Positions 35,289 through 44,012 of a stretch of 64,000 nucleotides of DNA are shown here, in pieces. Positions within the stretch are counted from its first letter, which is position 1. Every line of letters starts with the position of its first letter. Under the pieces are notes generated by a model. That model was not told the origin of the DNA. It worked only from the letters and a program-made list of their open reading frames with translations, and searched no databases. The DNA is taken from NCBI RefSeq assembly GCF_001590835.1, contig NZ_LTAQ01000012.1:217169-281168 (forward strand), read 5' to 3'. This DNA is from Bacillus gaemokensis. Lineage in GTDB: Bacteria > Bacillota > Bacilli > Bacillales > Bacillaceae_G. The position numbers and the translations under genes are program-made.

Positions 35289-35954
35289 ATGGAAGCGAAT
35301 GTTAATACGCAAAAGGTTGGCGGAGAAAAACCATCGTTACTAGGAATGATTACATCTCCTGGCGTACAGTTTGAGAGAATGAAGAGTAGTAATGCTGTTT
35401 GGGGCGCATTTTGGTTAATGGCTATATTAACAGGTGTTGCATTTATGCTTGCTACGTATGCGTATTCTTTAACTCCAGAGGGGATAAAGGAAGCTGCAAA
35501 AACAGACATTGAGGTTCCCTTGTCTTGGACATTAGGAATGGGATTTGTATTAGGTTTTATTGGCGCAATTATTGGATACTTTGTTGGCGCAGCTGTATAT
35601 AAAGTATTGATGATGCTTATGGGCAATGATACATCTTATAAAAAATTACTAGCAATTACTGTATATGTAAGTATCATTACGGTACTAGGTTTGATTGTAA
35701 ACTATATTTTAGCACTTGTTCTTGGTGGAACAGGAAAAGAAATGTATACAGGTTTAGGACCAGTCTTTGCTTCAACTGGTGGTCTTGCACATGGCATTGC
35801 AAGTAATATTGAAGTCTTCACAATTTGGGGATTTGTATTGTCATGGCTAGGTCTGCAGATTGCAGCTGATCTAAGCAAAAAGAAAGCAACAATTCTTATT
35901 ATTATCTTCGCTATCTTAACAATCGGTTTTGGAGCGTTAAGAGGTATGTTCTAG
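35289..35954 (+). CDS. YIP1-family membrane protein, YknW-like
   Basis: 221 aa, AAGGAGG site. About five membrane helices follow a cytoplasmic N-terminus (SLLGMITSPGVQFERMKSSNAVWGAFWLM). The YIP1-type pattern with AxxxYxxLMxxMGNDTSYKKLLAIT suits YknW, which in B. subtilis precedes yknXYZ and helps assemble the exporter. Here it comes last, after a mobile-type hairpin repeat. A strong terminator follows. Confidence 0.78.
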   Translation: MEANVNTQKVGGEKPSLLGMITSPGVQFERMKSSNAVWGAFWLMAILTGVAFMLATYAYSLTPEGIKEAAKTDIEVPLSWTLGMGFVLGFIGAIIGYFVGAAVYKVLMMLMGNDTSYKKLLAITVYVSIITVLGLIVNYILALVLGGTGKEMYTGLGPVFASTGGLAHGIASNIEVFTIWGFVLSWLGLQIAADLSKKKATILIIIFAILTIGFGALRGMF

Positions 35955-35978
35955 GCGTAGTAATGAAATGATCTTTTC

Positions 35979-36013
35979 TAAAAGCGGCTCATATTGAGCC
36001 GCTTTTATTTTTG
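35979..36013 (+). terminator. Terminator after YIP1 gene
   Basis: AAAGCGGCTCA/TGAGCCGCTTT stem (plus flanking A-T pairs) and TTATTTTT. Confidence 0.9.
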
Positions 36014-36018
36014 TATCT

Positions 36019-36091
36019 ATTTCAAATACATCAGCTGAAATTTCAAATTCCCCTTAGTCATATTTCAAATCCCCTATACGAAATTTCAAAT
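36019..36091 (+). repeat. Four ATTTCAAAT direct repeats phased at 21-22 bp
   Basis: ATTTCAAAT starts at 36019, 36040, 36062 and 36083, so spacing is 21, 22 and 21 bp (two DNA turns). The array lies between a terminator and the sigma-factor gene. It looks like an operator array for a protein binding one DNA face. Confidence 0.8.
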
Positions 36092-36179
36092 ACCTCCCCA
36101 TGAATTGCTCCTTATCTTTTTATATTGTAAAGGTACCGCGGAATACAAAAGAGGTATACCTTTTAGAAATAGGAACCTT

Positions 36180-36647
36180 ATGAAGCCGATCACTTTTACT
36201 GAAACGGTTACTTTATATGAAAAGATGATTAAAAATCAAATGAAGAAGCTTTGTCTTTATCGAGATTATGAAGAGTATTATCAATGCGGTTTAATTGCAT
36301 TGTGGATTGCATATGAAAGGTATGAGGAAGAGAAGGGGACGTTCTCCTCATACGCATTTGTCACGGTGCGCGGATATTTGTTAGAGAAGTTAAAGAAGGA
36401 AAGTAAAATTCAAAAGCGGTATACATGTGTAGAGCAAGATGTTTTGCAAAATGTATGCGGAGCAAAAGCATTGTCAGATGTGCAAGATTATATGAGTTTG
36501 TTAGATGAGAGCGAGCAGCATATTATTTCGGAACGTTTTTACATGGGAAAGAAGATGCATGAAATTGCGGAAGAGAAGGGGATGACGTATCATCAAGTGA
36601 GATGGATATATCGGCAAGCGCTAGAGAAGATGCGGACTGAGATGTAA
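36180..36647 (+). CDS. Small sigma-70 family RNA polymerase sigma factor
   Basis: 155 aa from ATG 36180 (AGGAA site); the same frame is open to 36105. Region 2 has DYEEYYQCGLIALWIAYERYEEEKGTFSSYAFVTVRGYLLEKL in continuous form (about 29-71), and region 4 a helix-turn-helix EIAEEKGMTYHQVRWIYRQALEKM (about 127-150). It lacks region 1 and 3. The layout recalls the SigH/ComX group that controls competence in staphylococci and streptococci. The convergent neighbour is a ComK-family gene, which supports a competence or stress link (inference). An inverted repeat AAAGGTA...TACCTTT lies just upstream of its start. Confidence 0.78.
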   Translation: MKPITFTETVTLYEKMIKNQMKKLCLYRDYEEYYQCGLIALWIAYERYEEEKGTFSSYAFVTVRGYLLEKLKKESKIQKRYTCVEQDVLQNVCGAKALSDVQDYMSLLDESEQHIISERFYMGKKMHEIAEEKGMTYHQVRWIYRQALEKMRTEM

Positions 36648-36648
36648 T

Positions 36649-36692
36649 CAAAGAAAAAAGAGGAGACATAGCAATAGGCTGTGTCTCCCTTT
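36649..36692. terminator. Bidirectional terminator between sigma factor and comK
   Basis: GGAGACATAGC/GGCTGTGTCTCC stem; AAAGAAAAAAGAG gives a T-run on the minus strand. Confidence 0.8.
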
Positions 36693-36699
36693 CACTTTA

Positions 36700-37185
36700 T
36701 CAGTATAAAAAGCCATTATGGAAATCTTCCATAATCATTTGTGCTAAAATATTACCGGCTTTTCTCCATTGTTGTTTCATTTTATAATAGCTGATGGGGA
36801 GAGTTTCTATGTCACCATTACAAAAGTATAGGATAGCCTGCTTATTAGGGCCCTTCTTAATTTTCTTAATGGCTTTGTAGAAAACCCAAATACATTCCCA
36901 GGCATTCGGTGATTTTGTCGGAATGGCACAAATAAAACGACGATGATCGATTGGGATCGGTGCATTTTGTTGTAAGTCCCATTTTTGACTAATAGCTTTT
37001 CGTCTTCCTTCGTATGTAGAAAAATTGTGTGAGATAATGAGTTCCTTTATTAATTCTAATGGTGTCTTCGGTGAGTAGAGAATTCCTTGGGTAGTATGAA
37101 TTTGTGTACGGTATAAAGGATCTTTGTAAGGCAGTAGCATCATTAGAGAATTAGAAATAGCATGAATACTATCTTCGTCATGCAA
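36700..37185 (-). CDS. comK: ComK-family competence transcription factor
   Basis: 161 aa with a TTG start 8 nt after AGGGAGG. It shows ComK family features: STYEGRRKAISQ, the hydrophobic block RRFICAIPTKSPNAWECIWVF, and CNGDIETLPISYYKMKQQWRKAG, matching SNGKTMELPISYNSFENQ of B. subtilis ComK. It is shorter than the 192-residue B. subtilis protein, lacking some N- and C-terminal residues including the C-terminal MecA-binding tail. ComK binds AT-boxes to activate DNA-uptake genes. The B. cereus group carries two ComK paralogues, and I cannot tell which this is. Confidence 0.82.
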   Translation of the reverse strand: MHDEDSIHAISNSLMMLLPYKDPLYRTQIHTTQGILYSPKTPLELIKELIISHNFSTYEGRRKAISQKWDLQQNAPIPIDHRRFICAIPTKSPNAWECIWVFYKAIKKIKKGPNKQAILYFCNGDIETLPISYYKMKQQWRKAGNILAQMIMEDFHNGFLY

Positions 37186-37379
37186 CTGAAAAGCCTCCCT
37201 TAAAATTAATAGTGTACATATCCTATTATAGAGATGAAATGTAAAATTAATCTAAAAATTTTGTAAATATATGGTTACTGTTTTAGAGGGATATTGTTAG
37301 CTTCTTACATAGTAAGTTGTCTAATTTGCATTGCATGTACATATGTATAAAAATAGAAATAGTTAGGCGGTGATAAAGT

Positions 37380-37778
37380 ATGAAAAAGAAATATATAGTA
37401 ATGATACTACTTGTTGTTCTTTTCGTATATTTAGCAAATAGCAACCCAGGTAAAGGGGAATATACAGAATGGGCAGCGAAGCAGTTTATGAATCGTAATG
37501 ATATTAGTAAAAAGCTCACAGAAGTTGAAAAAGAAGATCCAGAGGGACTTGTTGGTGAGCTTGCGACAATTGGGAAGAAGTTAGCGAAGAAATATGTAGA
37601 GCCGCAAGTTGACCTGTTGATTAACCATTATACAAAGAGAAATGATTATATTTTCTTCTCGACGTATACGACAGAATTTAAAATCGGAGAAGAAAATTAT
37701 AAATATGTTTCAGTTGGGTTCTCCCATGTTTTTATTCCAATTGAATTGCCGAAGAAAAAAGACGAAGCTACTAAATAG
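37380..37778 (+). CDS. Small exported protein, DUF4359-like
   Basis: 132 aa, GGCGGTG site. An N-terminal helix (about 4-20) is followed by SNPGKGEYTEWAAKQF, a motif I associate with DUF4359 (from memory). The rest is mixed alpha/beta with no Cys. Function is unknown. Its stop overlaps a bidirectional terminator shared with the convergent gene. Confidence 0.72.
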   Translation: MKKKYIVMILLVVLFVYLANSNPGKGEYTEWAAKQFMNRNDISKKLTEVEKEDPEGLVGELATIGKKLAKKYVEPQVDLLINHYTKRNDYIFFSTYTTEFKIGEENYKYVSVGFSHVFIPIELPKKKDEATK

Positions 37779-37796
37779 AGTAGCTTCGTCTTTATC
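37760..37796. terminator. Bidirectional terminator
   Basis: Perfect 12-bp stem GACGAAGCTACT/AGTAGCTTCGTC; A-run before and TTT after. Confidence 0.9.
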
Positions 37797-37798
37797 AT

Positions 37799-38014
37799 TT
37801 AAGGGGCAACTGTTACTTCTGACACGGTTTTTTCAACAAGGCGAGCACCTTTTTTGCGAGTGTGTTCACCAACTGATAAGAAGATTCCGGAAGAAAGAAT
37901 GGTGTCCATCACTTTGCTAATTTTTTGTTCATCCACAGGAGTATTCGGATTGTCGATAGAAAAGACAACTGTTTTTCCGTCTTCTTTAGAGAAAACGAGT
38001 TCAAGTGTTTGCAT
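37799..38014 (-). CDS. DUF2922-like small protein
   Basis: 71 aa. LELVFSKEDGKTVVFSIDNPNTPVDEQKISKVMDTIL shows the DUF2922 pattern (strand-turn-strand, then IDxP...L). It is the second of a two-gene operon with a DUF1659-like gene, a pairing common in Bacillus. Function is unknown. Confidence 0.8.
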   Translation of the reverse strand: MQTLELVFSKEDGKTVVFSIDNPNTPVDEQKISKVMDTILSSGIFLSVGEHTRKKGARLVEKTVSEVTVAP

Positions 38015-38041
38015 TGTTAAACCTCCTTTTAATTAAAGAAT

Positions 38042-38266
38042 TTACGAATTAGAGACATCTGTTGTGCTTAAAAGCTGTACAGCATGTACTGTTAATTCTT
38101 GCAGTGAAGCAAGTGCATGTGCAACTTCGTGTACTTTTGCTAAATCAGCATTTGGTCTTACTCGTTTAAACTGTTTGTATTTTAAAACCGATTTTCCATT
38201 CTTGTCTGGCTCACCGTTTAAGGCAAGGCGCAATGTTAAATCACTTACAATCGTTTCAATCGCCAT
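38042..38266 (-). CDS. DUF1659-like small protein
   Basis: 74 aa from ATG 38266, which follows AAAAGGGGGTGA; the upstream GTG overlaps that site. LTLRLALNGEPDKNGKSVLKYKQFKRVRP and ALASLQELTVHAVQLL match DUF1659. 27 nt separate it from the DUF2922-like gene. Function is unknown. Confidence 0.8.
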   Translation of the reverse strand: MAIETIVSDLTLRLALNGEPDKNGKSVLKYKQFKRVRPNADLAKVHEVAHALASLQELTVHAVQLLSTTDVSNS

Positions 38267-38387
38267 CTTTTTCACCCCCTTTTCGTCATATATATAGGAC
38301 GAATCTTGACATTTTGGCGTGAAATTTTTTCTTTTTTTTGGTACGCTTAGAAGAATAAGAGAGTGAAAAAGTGAGGAGTTTCTAAAG

Positions 38388-38873
38388 ATGAATCGTAAAT
38401 GGTTAGTTTGGATTCCTGTTTTACTATGGATGGGAATTATTTTTTATTCCTCGGCACAACCGTATAAGAAGCAAGATATGCGTTCAGATATTGTACAGTA
38501 CGTGAATGGGGAATTTGTGAAAGAGCATTTTTCATGGGTATCCATTGATTACGGCGGAGGAACACCGGTTAGCATTGCGAATAAAGGTGTTGGTGGCTTT
38601 ATTGAGTTTTTTCTACGTAAGGGAGCTCACTTTATGGTGTTCTTTATGCTAGGAGCATTGACATATTACGCATTGCACCGTTCTGGATATTCGAGGGGAC
38701 GTTCCTTCTTATTTGCACTCCTCTTGGTTGCAGGCTACGCAACGCTTGACGAAATTCATCAATGGTTTACGGGTGACCGTACGCCGATGTGGCAAGATTC
38801 ATTACTTGATACGTGCGGTGGATTGACAGGAATTATAATAAGCAATTGGTTTTGGCATAGAAAAAGGAGCTAA
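38388..38873 (+). CDS. VanZ-family membrane protein
   Basis: 161 aa with four helices. WMGIIFYSSAQPY, FLRKGAHFMVFFMLGALTYYAL, GYATLDEIHQWFTGDRTPMWQDSLLDTCGGLTG are the VanZ family core (KxxHF, DExxQ, D...N/G). VanZ in Tn1546 gives low-level teicoplanin resistance; chromosomal homologues have no fixed role. AGGAG site, terminator directly after. Confidence 0.88.
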   Translation: MNRKWLVWIPVLLWMGIIFYSSAQPYKKQDMRSDIVQYVNGEFVKEHFSWVSIDYGGGTPVSIANKGVGGFIEFFLRKGAHFMVFFMLGALTYYALHRSGYSRGRSFLFALLLVAGYATLDEIHQWFTGDRTPMWQDSLLDTCGGLTGIIISNWFWHRKRS

Positions 38874-38905
38874 TCCCCTATTGAGGGATAGCTCCTTTTT
38901 TTATA
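38861..38905 (+). terminator. Terminator after VanZ gene
   Basis: AAAAGGAGCTA...TAGCTCCTTTT stem with inner TCCC/GGGA and a long T-run. Confidence 0.9.
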
Positions 38906-38941
38906 TCGACCGTTCGACAATATACGATATCACGTCAGGTT

Positions 38942-41698
38942 CTAAACACCAAGTAATTCCTTCAATTCGTCTGTTGATAGTTCTGTCATCCAGCTGTCAC
39001 TTGTGATAACTGCATTGTTGAGCGATTGTTTCCGCTCTAGCATTTCATCAATTTTTTCTTCAAGTGTTCCAGTTGTAATGAGTTTATGAACTTGGACAAA
39101 TCGCTTTTGACCGATGCGATAAGCACGGTCTGTTGCTTGGTTTTCTACAGCTGGATTCCACCAGCGATCATAGTGAATGACGTGGTTTGCGGCAGTTAAG
39201 TTAAGACCTGTGCCGCCAGCCTTTAAGGACAGGATGAAGATATCGTATGTTCCGTTTTGGAACTGATCAATCATCTTATCGCGCTCTTTCTTCGGTACAC
39301 TGCCGTTTAAGAAGAGAACGCGTTGTCCAAATTTCTCTTCTAATACTTTCTTCAGCATATTTCCCATTCCAATATACTGTGTGAAGATTAGACAGCTTTC
39401 GTTTTGGTCTTTTATATTTTCAATTAGATCCATTACTGTTTGCGTCTTCATGGACCGCTCTACAACATCTTTTGGTGCATCTTCTTTTAAATAAAGGGCG
39501 GGATGATTGCAAATTTGTTTGAGTTTATTTAGCATCAGCAAAATAAAGCCGCGGCGCTCAATACCACTTAAACCTTCGACATTTTGCAGTGTATCTTGCA
39601 CGAGCTGTTCATATAGTGATGCTTGCTCACCAGTTAACGGGCAGTATGCCTTTTGTTCTTGTTTATCTGGTAAGTTTAATGCGACCGTTTGATCTTGCTT
39701 CGTACGGCGTAGTAAGAATGGTGAAATGAATCTTTGTACTTGCTGAATTTTCGCTTCATCACGATCTTTTTCAATTGGCGTTACGAAGCGGCGTTGGAAT
39801 TGCCCGAGACTTCCAAGGTATCCGTGGTTTAAGAAGTCAAAGATAGACCATAATTCTGCTAGGCGGTTTTCCATTGGTGTACCTGTTAAAGCGATTTTAT
39901 GATTTGCCTGTAAGTTTCGAACTGCCTTAGATTGCTTCGTATGTGGGTTCTTTATATTCTGCGCCTCATCCAGGATAATTGCATCCCAGCATTGTGTACT
40001 AAGCTCTTCTTCATCAAGTTGCGCTAATGCATAAGAGGTTAATACGATATCTGCATCTTGAAGGAAGTCTTTAAATGAATCGCCTTTTGAGCGGTTGCTT
40101 CCATAATGTAATTGAACGCGTAAATTTGGGGCAAAGCGGTCAAATTCTTTTTGCCAGTTTCCAAGTACAGATGTCGGTGCCACAATTAGGGCCGGCCCTG
40201 TTTGGAGGCGGTTTTCGTTTGCGTACAATAAGTAAGTAATGGTTTGAATACTTTTGCCGAGCCCCATATCATCCGCGAGCAATGCTCCAAATCCAAGCTT
40301 TCGTAAATATAATAGCCATTCTACACCATGCTCTTGGTAGGGGCGTAGTGTAGCTTGCAAGGAAGAGGGTATTCCCACTTTTGGAATGTCTCCGATATGC
40401 AATAGCTTTTGGAAGAGTTCTTCGTAATAGCCATCTAGCTCAATTTCAATATCAGTAAATGGATTATCTTCCTCTACGATTTCGGTTTCCGCTGAACTTG
40501 ATAATTGTTGCTGCAGAACATCTTTCATTTCAAGACCATACTTATCCGCACGTTTCATTAGCTTTCTTACTTCTTCAATAAAGGCAGGATCAAGTCGCAT
40601 CCATTGACCATTTAAATTGAAGAGTCGTTTGTTTTGTTCGACAAGGTCAAAGAACTCATTTTCTGACAGGTCGATGCCATTTGTTGAAACACGCCAGTTG
40701 AAATCAACAAGCGTATTCATACCAAAGAAGGACTGTGTTTGATTTGTACTTTGTTTTAATTGGACGCGTAATTTCGGCTTGGTTGCTTTTAAATTTTGCC
40801 ACCATGATGGTAGTAAGATAGTAACGCCAGCCGCTAATAATTCGTTACTTGCTTCTGTTAAGAAATTCCATGCTTCTGTTTCATAGAGTTCATCGCGAAA
40901 ATGATCATCTTCCTTGAGCCATGGGACAAGCTTACTGAATCCTTCTTGCGTTTCTGTAATACGTGCTTCATAGTCATGCCATCTCTTTGGCAGCGAATCG
41001 ATGCCGTTATATACGTATATTCGGTGCGCACCGCGCTTCGTAGTAATAATGGTTTCAAGTTTCCACATTTCAAATTCATCTTGCGGTTCTTGGAGACGAA
41101 GACCAATTGTGAAAGGAAGATCGTCTTCAATGTAACCGATCTTTCGGAACCAGTCTTCTTCATGCATCGCTGTCTCAAGCTGCCTTTTCGTAAAATCGTA
41201 GTGTTCGTATAATCGTTTTGCATCTTCCCATCCATCATTAGAGCGGGCATCTTGACGAATGCTTTCATTAATCGCTTGCGAGAAGAGTGAAGAAAGCGTG
41301 TCATCTTCAATTGGAATGTTTATAACTTTCCATGATGGATACTGTGTCCATCGCTTCATGTCTGGTACAAAGCTTCCAGTTACAAAAGCATCCCATAGCT
41401 CTTTTGCATCTGGCGTAAGTGCAGTAATAGGACCATTCATTTGCAGTCCAGAAAAGGAGTTCATCGGTTTGTTTGCGATGTATTCAAATGCCTGGACGTT
41501 CGATAGCATAATACCGCTTCGTTCTTCATGCGTAACTTCTTTCAAAAAAGTGCCGAAGAACGAGGTAGAATGCCAAGTGAAGGCCTTTTGTTTCCAATCC
41601 GCTATAGGTAAAGGAGTACCGGTGTTATCTTCTCCCCAAAGGAACCAACCTTGACTTACATGTTGGAGACGGATTGTTACTTCAGTTTGTATGGTCAT
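38942..41698 (-). CDS. ywqA: SNF2-family DNA helicase/ATPase (YwqA-like)
   Basis: 918 aa. The N-terminal 400 residues form the bacterial SNF2-associated region. The ATPase core has Walker A LADDMGLGKSIQTI (about 470), DEAQNIKNP (Walker B), LTGTPMENRLAELWSIFDF and the C-lobe SLKAGGTGLNLTAANHVIHYDRWWNPAVENQATDRAYRIGQ broken into motifs V and VI. It translocates on DNA; the role may be repair or chromatin-like remodelling. It overlaps the SWIM-finger gene upstream by 17 nt, as in the ywqB-ywqA pair of B. subtilis. Confidence 0.93.
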   Translation of the reverse strand: MTIQTEVTIRLQHVSQGWFLWGEDNTGTPLPIADWKQKAFTWHSTSFFGTFLKEVTHEERSGIMLSNVQAFEYIANKPMNSFSGLQMNGPITALTPDAKELWDAFVTGSFVPDMKRWTQYPSWKVINIPIEDDTLSSLFSQAINESIRQDARSNDGWEDAKRLYEHYDFTKRQLETAMHEEDWFRKIGYIEDDLPFTIGLRLQEPQDEFEMWKLETIITTKRGAHRIYVYNGIDSLPKRWHDYEARITETQEGFSKLVPWLKEDDHFRDELYETEAWNFLTEASNELLAAGVTILLPSWWQNLKATKPKLRVQLKQSTNQTQSFFGMNTLVDFNWRVSTNGIDLSENEFFDLVEQNKRLFNLNGQWMRLDPAFIEEVRKLMKRADKYGLEMKDVLQQQLSSSAETEIVEEDNPFTDIEIELDGYYEELFQKLLHIGDIPKVGIPSSLQATLRPYQEHGVEWLLYLRKLGFGALLADDMGLGKSIQTITYLLYANENRLQTGPALIVAPTSVLGNWQKEFDRFAPNLRVQLHYGSNRSKGDSFKDFLQDADIVLTSYALAQLDEEELSTQCWDAIILDEAQNIKNPHTKQSKAVRNLQANHKIALTGTPMENRLAELWSIFDFLNHGYLGSLGQFQRRFVTPIEKDRDEAKIQQVQRFISPFLLRRTKQDQTVALNLPDKQEQKAYCPLTGEQASLYEQLVQDTLQNVEGLSGIERRGFILLMLNKLKQICNHPALYLKEDAPKDVVERSMKTQTVMDLIENIKDQNESCLIFTQYIGMGNMLKKVLEEKFGQRVLFLNGSVPKKERDKMIDQFQNGTYDIFILSLKAGGTGLNLTAANHVIHYDRWWNPAVENQATDRAYRIGQKRFVQVHKLITTGTLEEKIDEMLERKQSLNNAVITSDSWMTELSTDELKELLGV

Positions 41699-43301
41699 CG
41701 ATTAATTTTCCTTTCCGTAATTCTTCCTGCAGTGCACGCAAGCGTGAATGTAAATTCGCCATTTGTACGATAAAAACGTGCCATTCGTCTGTTCGTTTCA
41801 GACGTTTATAGAGCATGCGTAGTTTTTTAAAATAACGGACTGCACGGCGGTATGATTTACGATTTCGTTCTTCAATCGCTTGCACTGCTGCAAGGTGATA
41901 GAGCGGAAGTGCTGCTTCTGGTGCTTCTTTCTCGATTTCTTTCAATGGTTCTTTTAACAATTCAATCGCTTCAAATCCGTGTAACAGATGAAGTTCTGTC
42001 CATGTATGATATTGTTTTTTTGCTAGTACGTATTGCTCGTAATTTGTGAAACTGTATGGCAACAGTTCTTGCAAGATCATCTCAAGACCCGCTTGTTCAT
42101 TTGTATGTGTTGCATATGTTTCATACATCATAACGAATAAACGAACAATATCTTTTATAAAAATAGTATCGGATCGATCATCTATTGTTTTCTTCACTTG
42201 TTTATATGTGAAAGAAAGCCAATTTTTGGCGCGCTCCCACTGCATTGTGCTTAGTAAATCTTCAAGCCAGTCAAAATATAAGCTGACAACTTGCGCTGGT
42301 TGTTTTTCAAGCAATTGCATCGCCATGTCATCTTCTTGCTTCAAAAAGAATAGGTGAGAGGAGGCGAGAGCTTTTGAAAGCGGATGTATCTTCGCGTCAA
42401 TTCGTTTTTCCTCTTCCTGTATCCAAGCTTTGCCGGTTAATAATTCTCCCCATATATGCCTGTAAATAAAGAATCTTTCCTGTGTATAGGAATCAGCAGA
42501 GAAGAAAATATTGTGCACCAGACGGGCTGTTTCTTGTAAGATTGGTTCACATTCAGGTGGAATCATTTCTGATTTCAAGTCCCGTATAAGTGACTCCACT
42601 TTATCAACAAATAAGCGGACGACATTGATTGGCTGATGATAGGAATAGATTTTTTTCGTCTCGAAGTTCTCGATTTCTTCTAATAACTTTTGAAAACAAT
42701 AAAGTGTGCCATGCAATTTGAAGAGTTCATGTATAGCAACGATGCGCGGCGCTTTTCGTTCCAATTTCATATAAAAGTCTGTAAAGATGCTCATAAGAAA
42801 GTACATTTGTTTATAGGTGAGTCGTTCTTGTTCTTTCTTAAATGTGTTATATTCTGATTCGAAATACGCGTGCCAACTTTTATAATCGGTTTCTTCAAAT
42901 GCGGATGATTGTAATACTTGCCGTGCTGTTCGAATCGGAGGGAGCGATGGTTTCGTTTTGTTTTTAAATAATGTTAATACATCGCCCACTTGCCCAAAAC
43001 TAGAAGCTGCGGATAATAAAACAGCGAGCATGTGCTCACATTGCGTCGGCGCAAAGCAATCACAATAGCTTTCTGCGATATTACGAATTGGAATGTGAAC
43101 GCTATACACGTTTCCATCAGCATCCACAGTACCTGATAGCGTATAACCATCAAAATCAACGTTGTAAACAACGCCGCTGCGATATAACTGACGAGCAGTA
43201 GCAACATGCTCTTGATCGGCTGCTTGCTGCGGATCAAGTCCTTGAACAAACTCATTGGCGATCATCATAATTTCATCTTTCGTAATTGAATGTTGCAGCA
43301 T
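41682..43301 (-). CDS. ywqB: SWIM zinc-finger protein (YwqB-like)
   Basis: 539 aa. The SWIM finger CDCFAPTQCEHMLAVLL (CxC...CxH, about 74-90) follows a strand-rich N-terminus. The remainder is helical and repeat-like. SWIM proteins usually partner DNA-acting enzymes, here the SNF2 ATPase it overlaps. GGAGG precedes the ATG. Confidence 0.9.
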   Translation of the reverse strand: MLQHSITKDEIMMIANEFVQGLDPQQAADQEHVATARQLYRSGVVYNVDFDGYTLSGTVDADGNVYSVHIPIRNIAESYCDCFAPTQCEHMLAVLLSAASSFGQVGDVLTLFKNKTKPSLPPIRTARQVLQSSAFEETDYKSWHAYFESEYNTFKKEQERLTYKQMYFLMSIFTDFYMKLERKAPRIVAIHELFKLHGTLYCFQKLLEEIENFETKKIYSYHQPINVVRLFVDKVESLIRDLKSEMIPPECEPILQETARLVHNIFFSADSYTQERFFIYRHIWGELLTGKAWIQEEEKRIDAKIHPLSKALASSHLFFLKQEDDMAMQLLEKQPAQVVSLYFDWLEDLLSTMQWERAKNWLSFTYKQVKKTIDDRSDTIFIKDIVRLFVMMYETYATHTNEQAGLEMILQELLPYSFTNYEQYVLAKKQYHTWTELHLLHGFEAIELLKEPLKEIEKEAPEAALPLYHLAAVQAIEERNRKSYRRAVRYFKKLRMLYKRLKRTDEWHVFIVQMANLHSRLRALQEELRKGKLIDDHTN

Positions 43302-43466
43302 AATTTTCCTCCGTACAAAAGATTTCTTTCCTTTACCATTATAAACAAAAAGCTGTGAAAACAGAAAAAATGAATTTTATCTTAAAAAATTTAGAAAAAA
43401 AACGATACATAGTTGTTGTGATGTCGCATTGAAATGAGAAGCAGTAGCTGATTCATTTATGAAAGC

Positions 43467-43500
43467 GAAGAAGGACTATTTCTTTTTGAAAGAAGTAGTC
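43467..43500 (-). terminator. Hairpin after the 103-aa gene
   Basis: AAGGACTA(T/C)TTCTTT arms (15 bp, one G-U, 3-nt loop) right behind the stop codon; no good T-run on the minus strand. Confidence 0.55.
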
Positions 43501-43501
43501 C

Positions 43502-43813
43502 TTAAAAACGGTTATCTGCTTTGTTCTCTAATATCGCTTGTATATATGGATCTTGTAGAATTCTTTCTATTAATGGAAGCATTTCTTCTTGAAATGGTAT
43601 ATCAATCGGAAATGGTTTTTGTGATCCGGGCTTGATGCCATATTGTACAAGCTTATAGTGAGTGTGCTCATGATGATTCAGTACGATTAGTTTATAGCGA
43701 CTATCGTCTTGTTCGAGTGAAAAATCAATGGCGATTGCATCGTATGTAACATCGTCTTTATATATGTACGGTTTCAGTGTACCGATCCAGTCTATTTTTG
43801 CATTCAGGTTCAT
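43502..43813 (-). CDS. Small conserved protein of unknown function (103 aa)
   Basis: AAGGAGG lies 7 nt before the ATG. The protein is soluble and acidic, with DAIAIDFSLEQDDSRYKLIVLNHHEHTHYKLVQYG in the middle and an HHEHTH cluster that could bind metal. No domain is recognised. It is monocistronic. Confidence 0.68.
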   Translation of the reverse strand: MNLNAKIDWIGTLKPYIYKDDVTYDAIAIDFSLEQDDSRYKLIVLNHHEHTHYKLVQYGIKPGSQKPFPIDIPFQEEMLPLIERILQDPYIQAILENKADNRF

Positions 43814-43855
43814 GGGATAACCTCCTTATTGTCATTATATATATTTATTTTGTTT

Positions 43856-44012
43856 TTCCAACATATAAGTTGGTGCTATGAAGAACAAAAGGTGATTTGC
43901 ACCTGTTTTTACTTTGCAGAGGACAGAAAGAGAATCGGATCGTTTCTATACATGGCTAGATAATCTCTCCTATTCAAAAAGAAAGATTTTTATGTCAGCT
44001 TTTCAATTTGTA
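43856..44012 (+). repeat. Dispersed hairpin repeat, family 1, copy 2
   Basis: From CAACATATAA (43859) to TATGTCAGCTTTTCAATTTGTA-type end near 44012. GCTATGAAGAACAAAA is identical to copy 1, and GTGAT(C/T)TGCAC is shared. It lies in tandem with copy 3. Confidence 0.75.

Noticed and set aside
36019-36091. CRISPR array
   Set aside because: The repeat is only 9 nt with 12-13 nt spacers; no cas genes are near. It fits a phased operator array instead.
40858-41310. 150-aa minus-strand ORF inside the SNF2 helicase
   Set aside because: Out-of-frame shadow of the helicase gene; helicase motifs lie in the longer frame.
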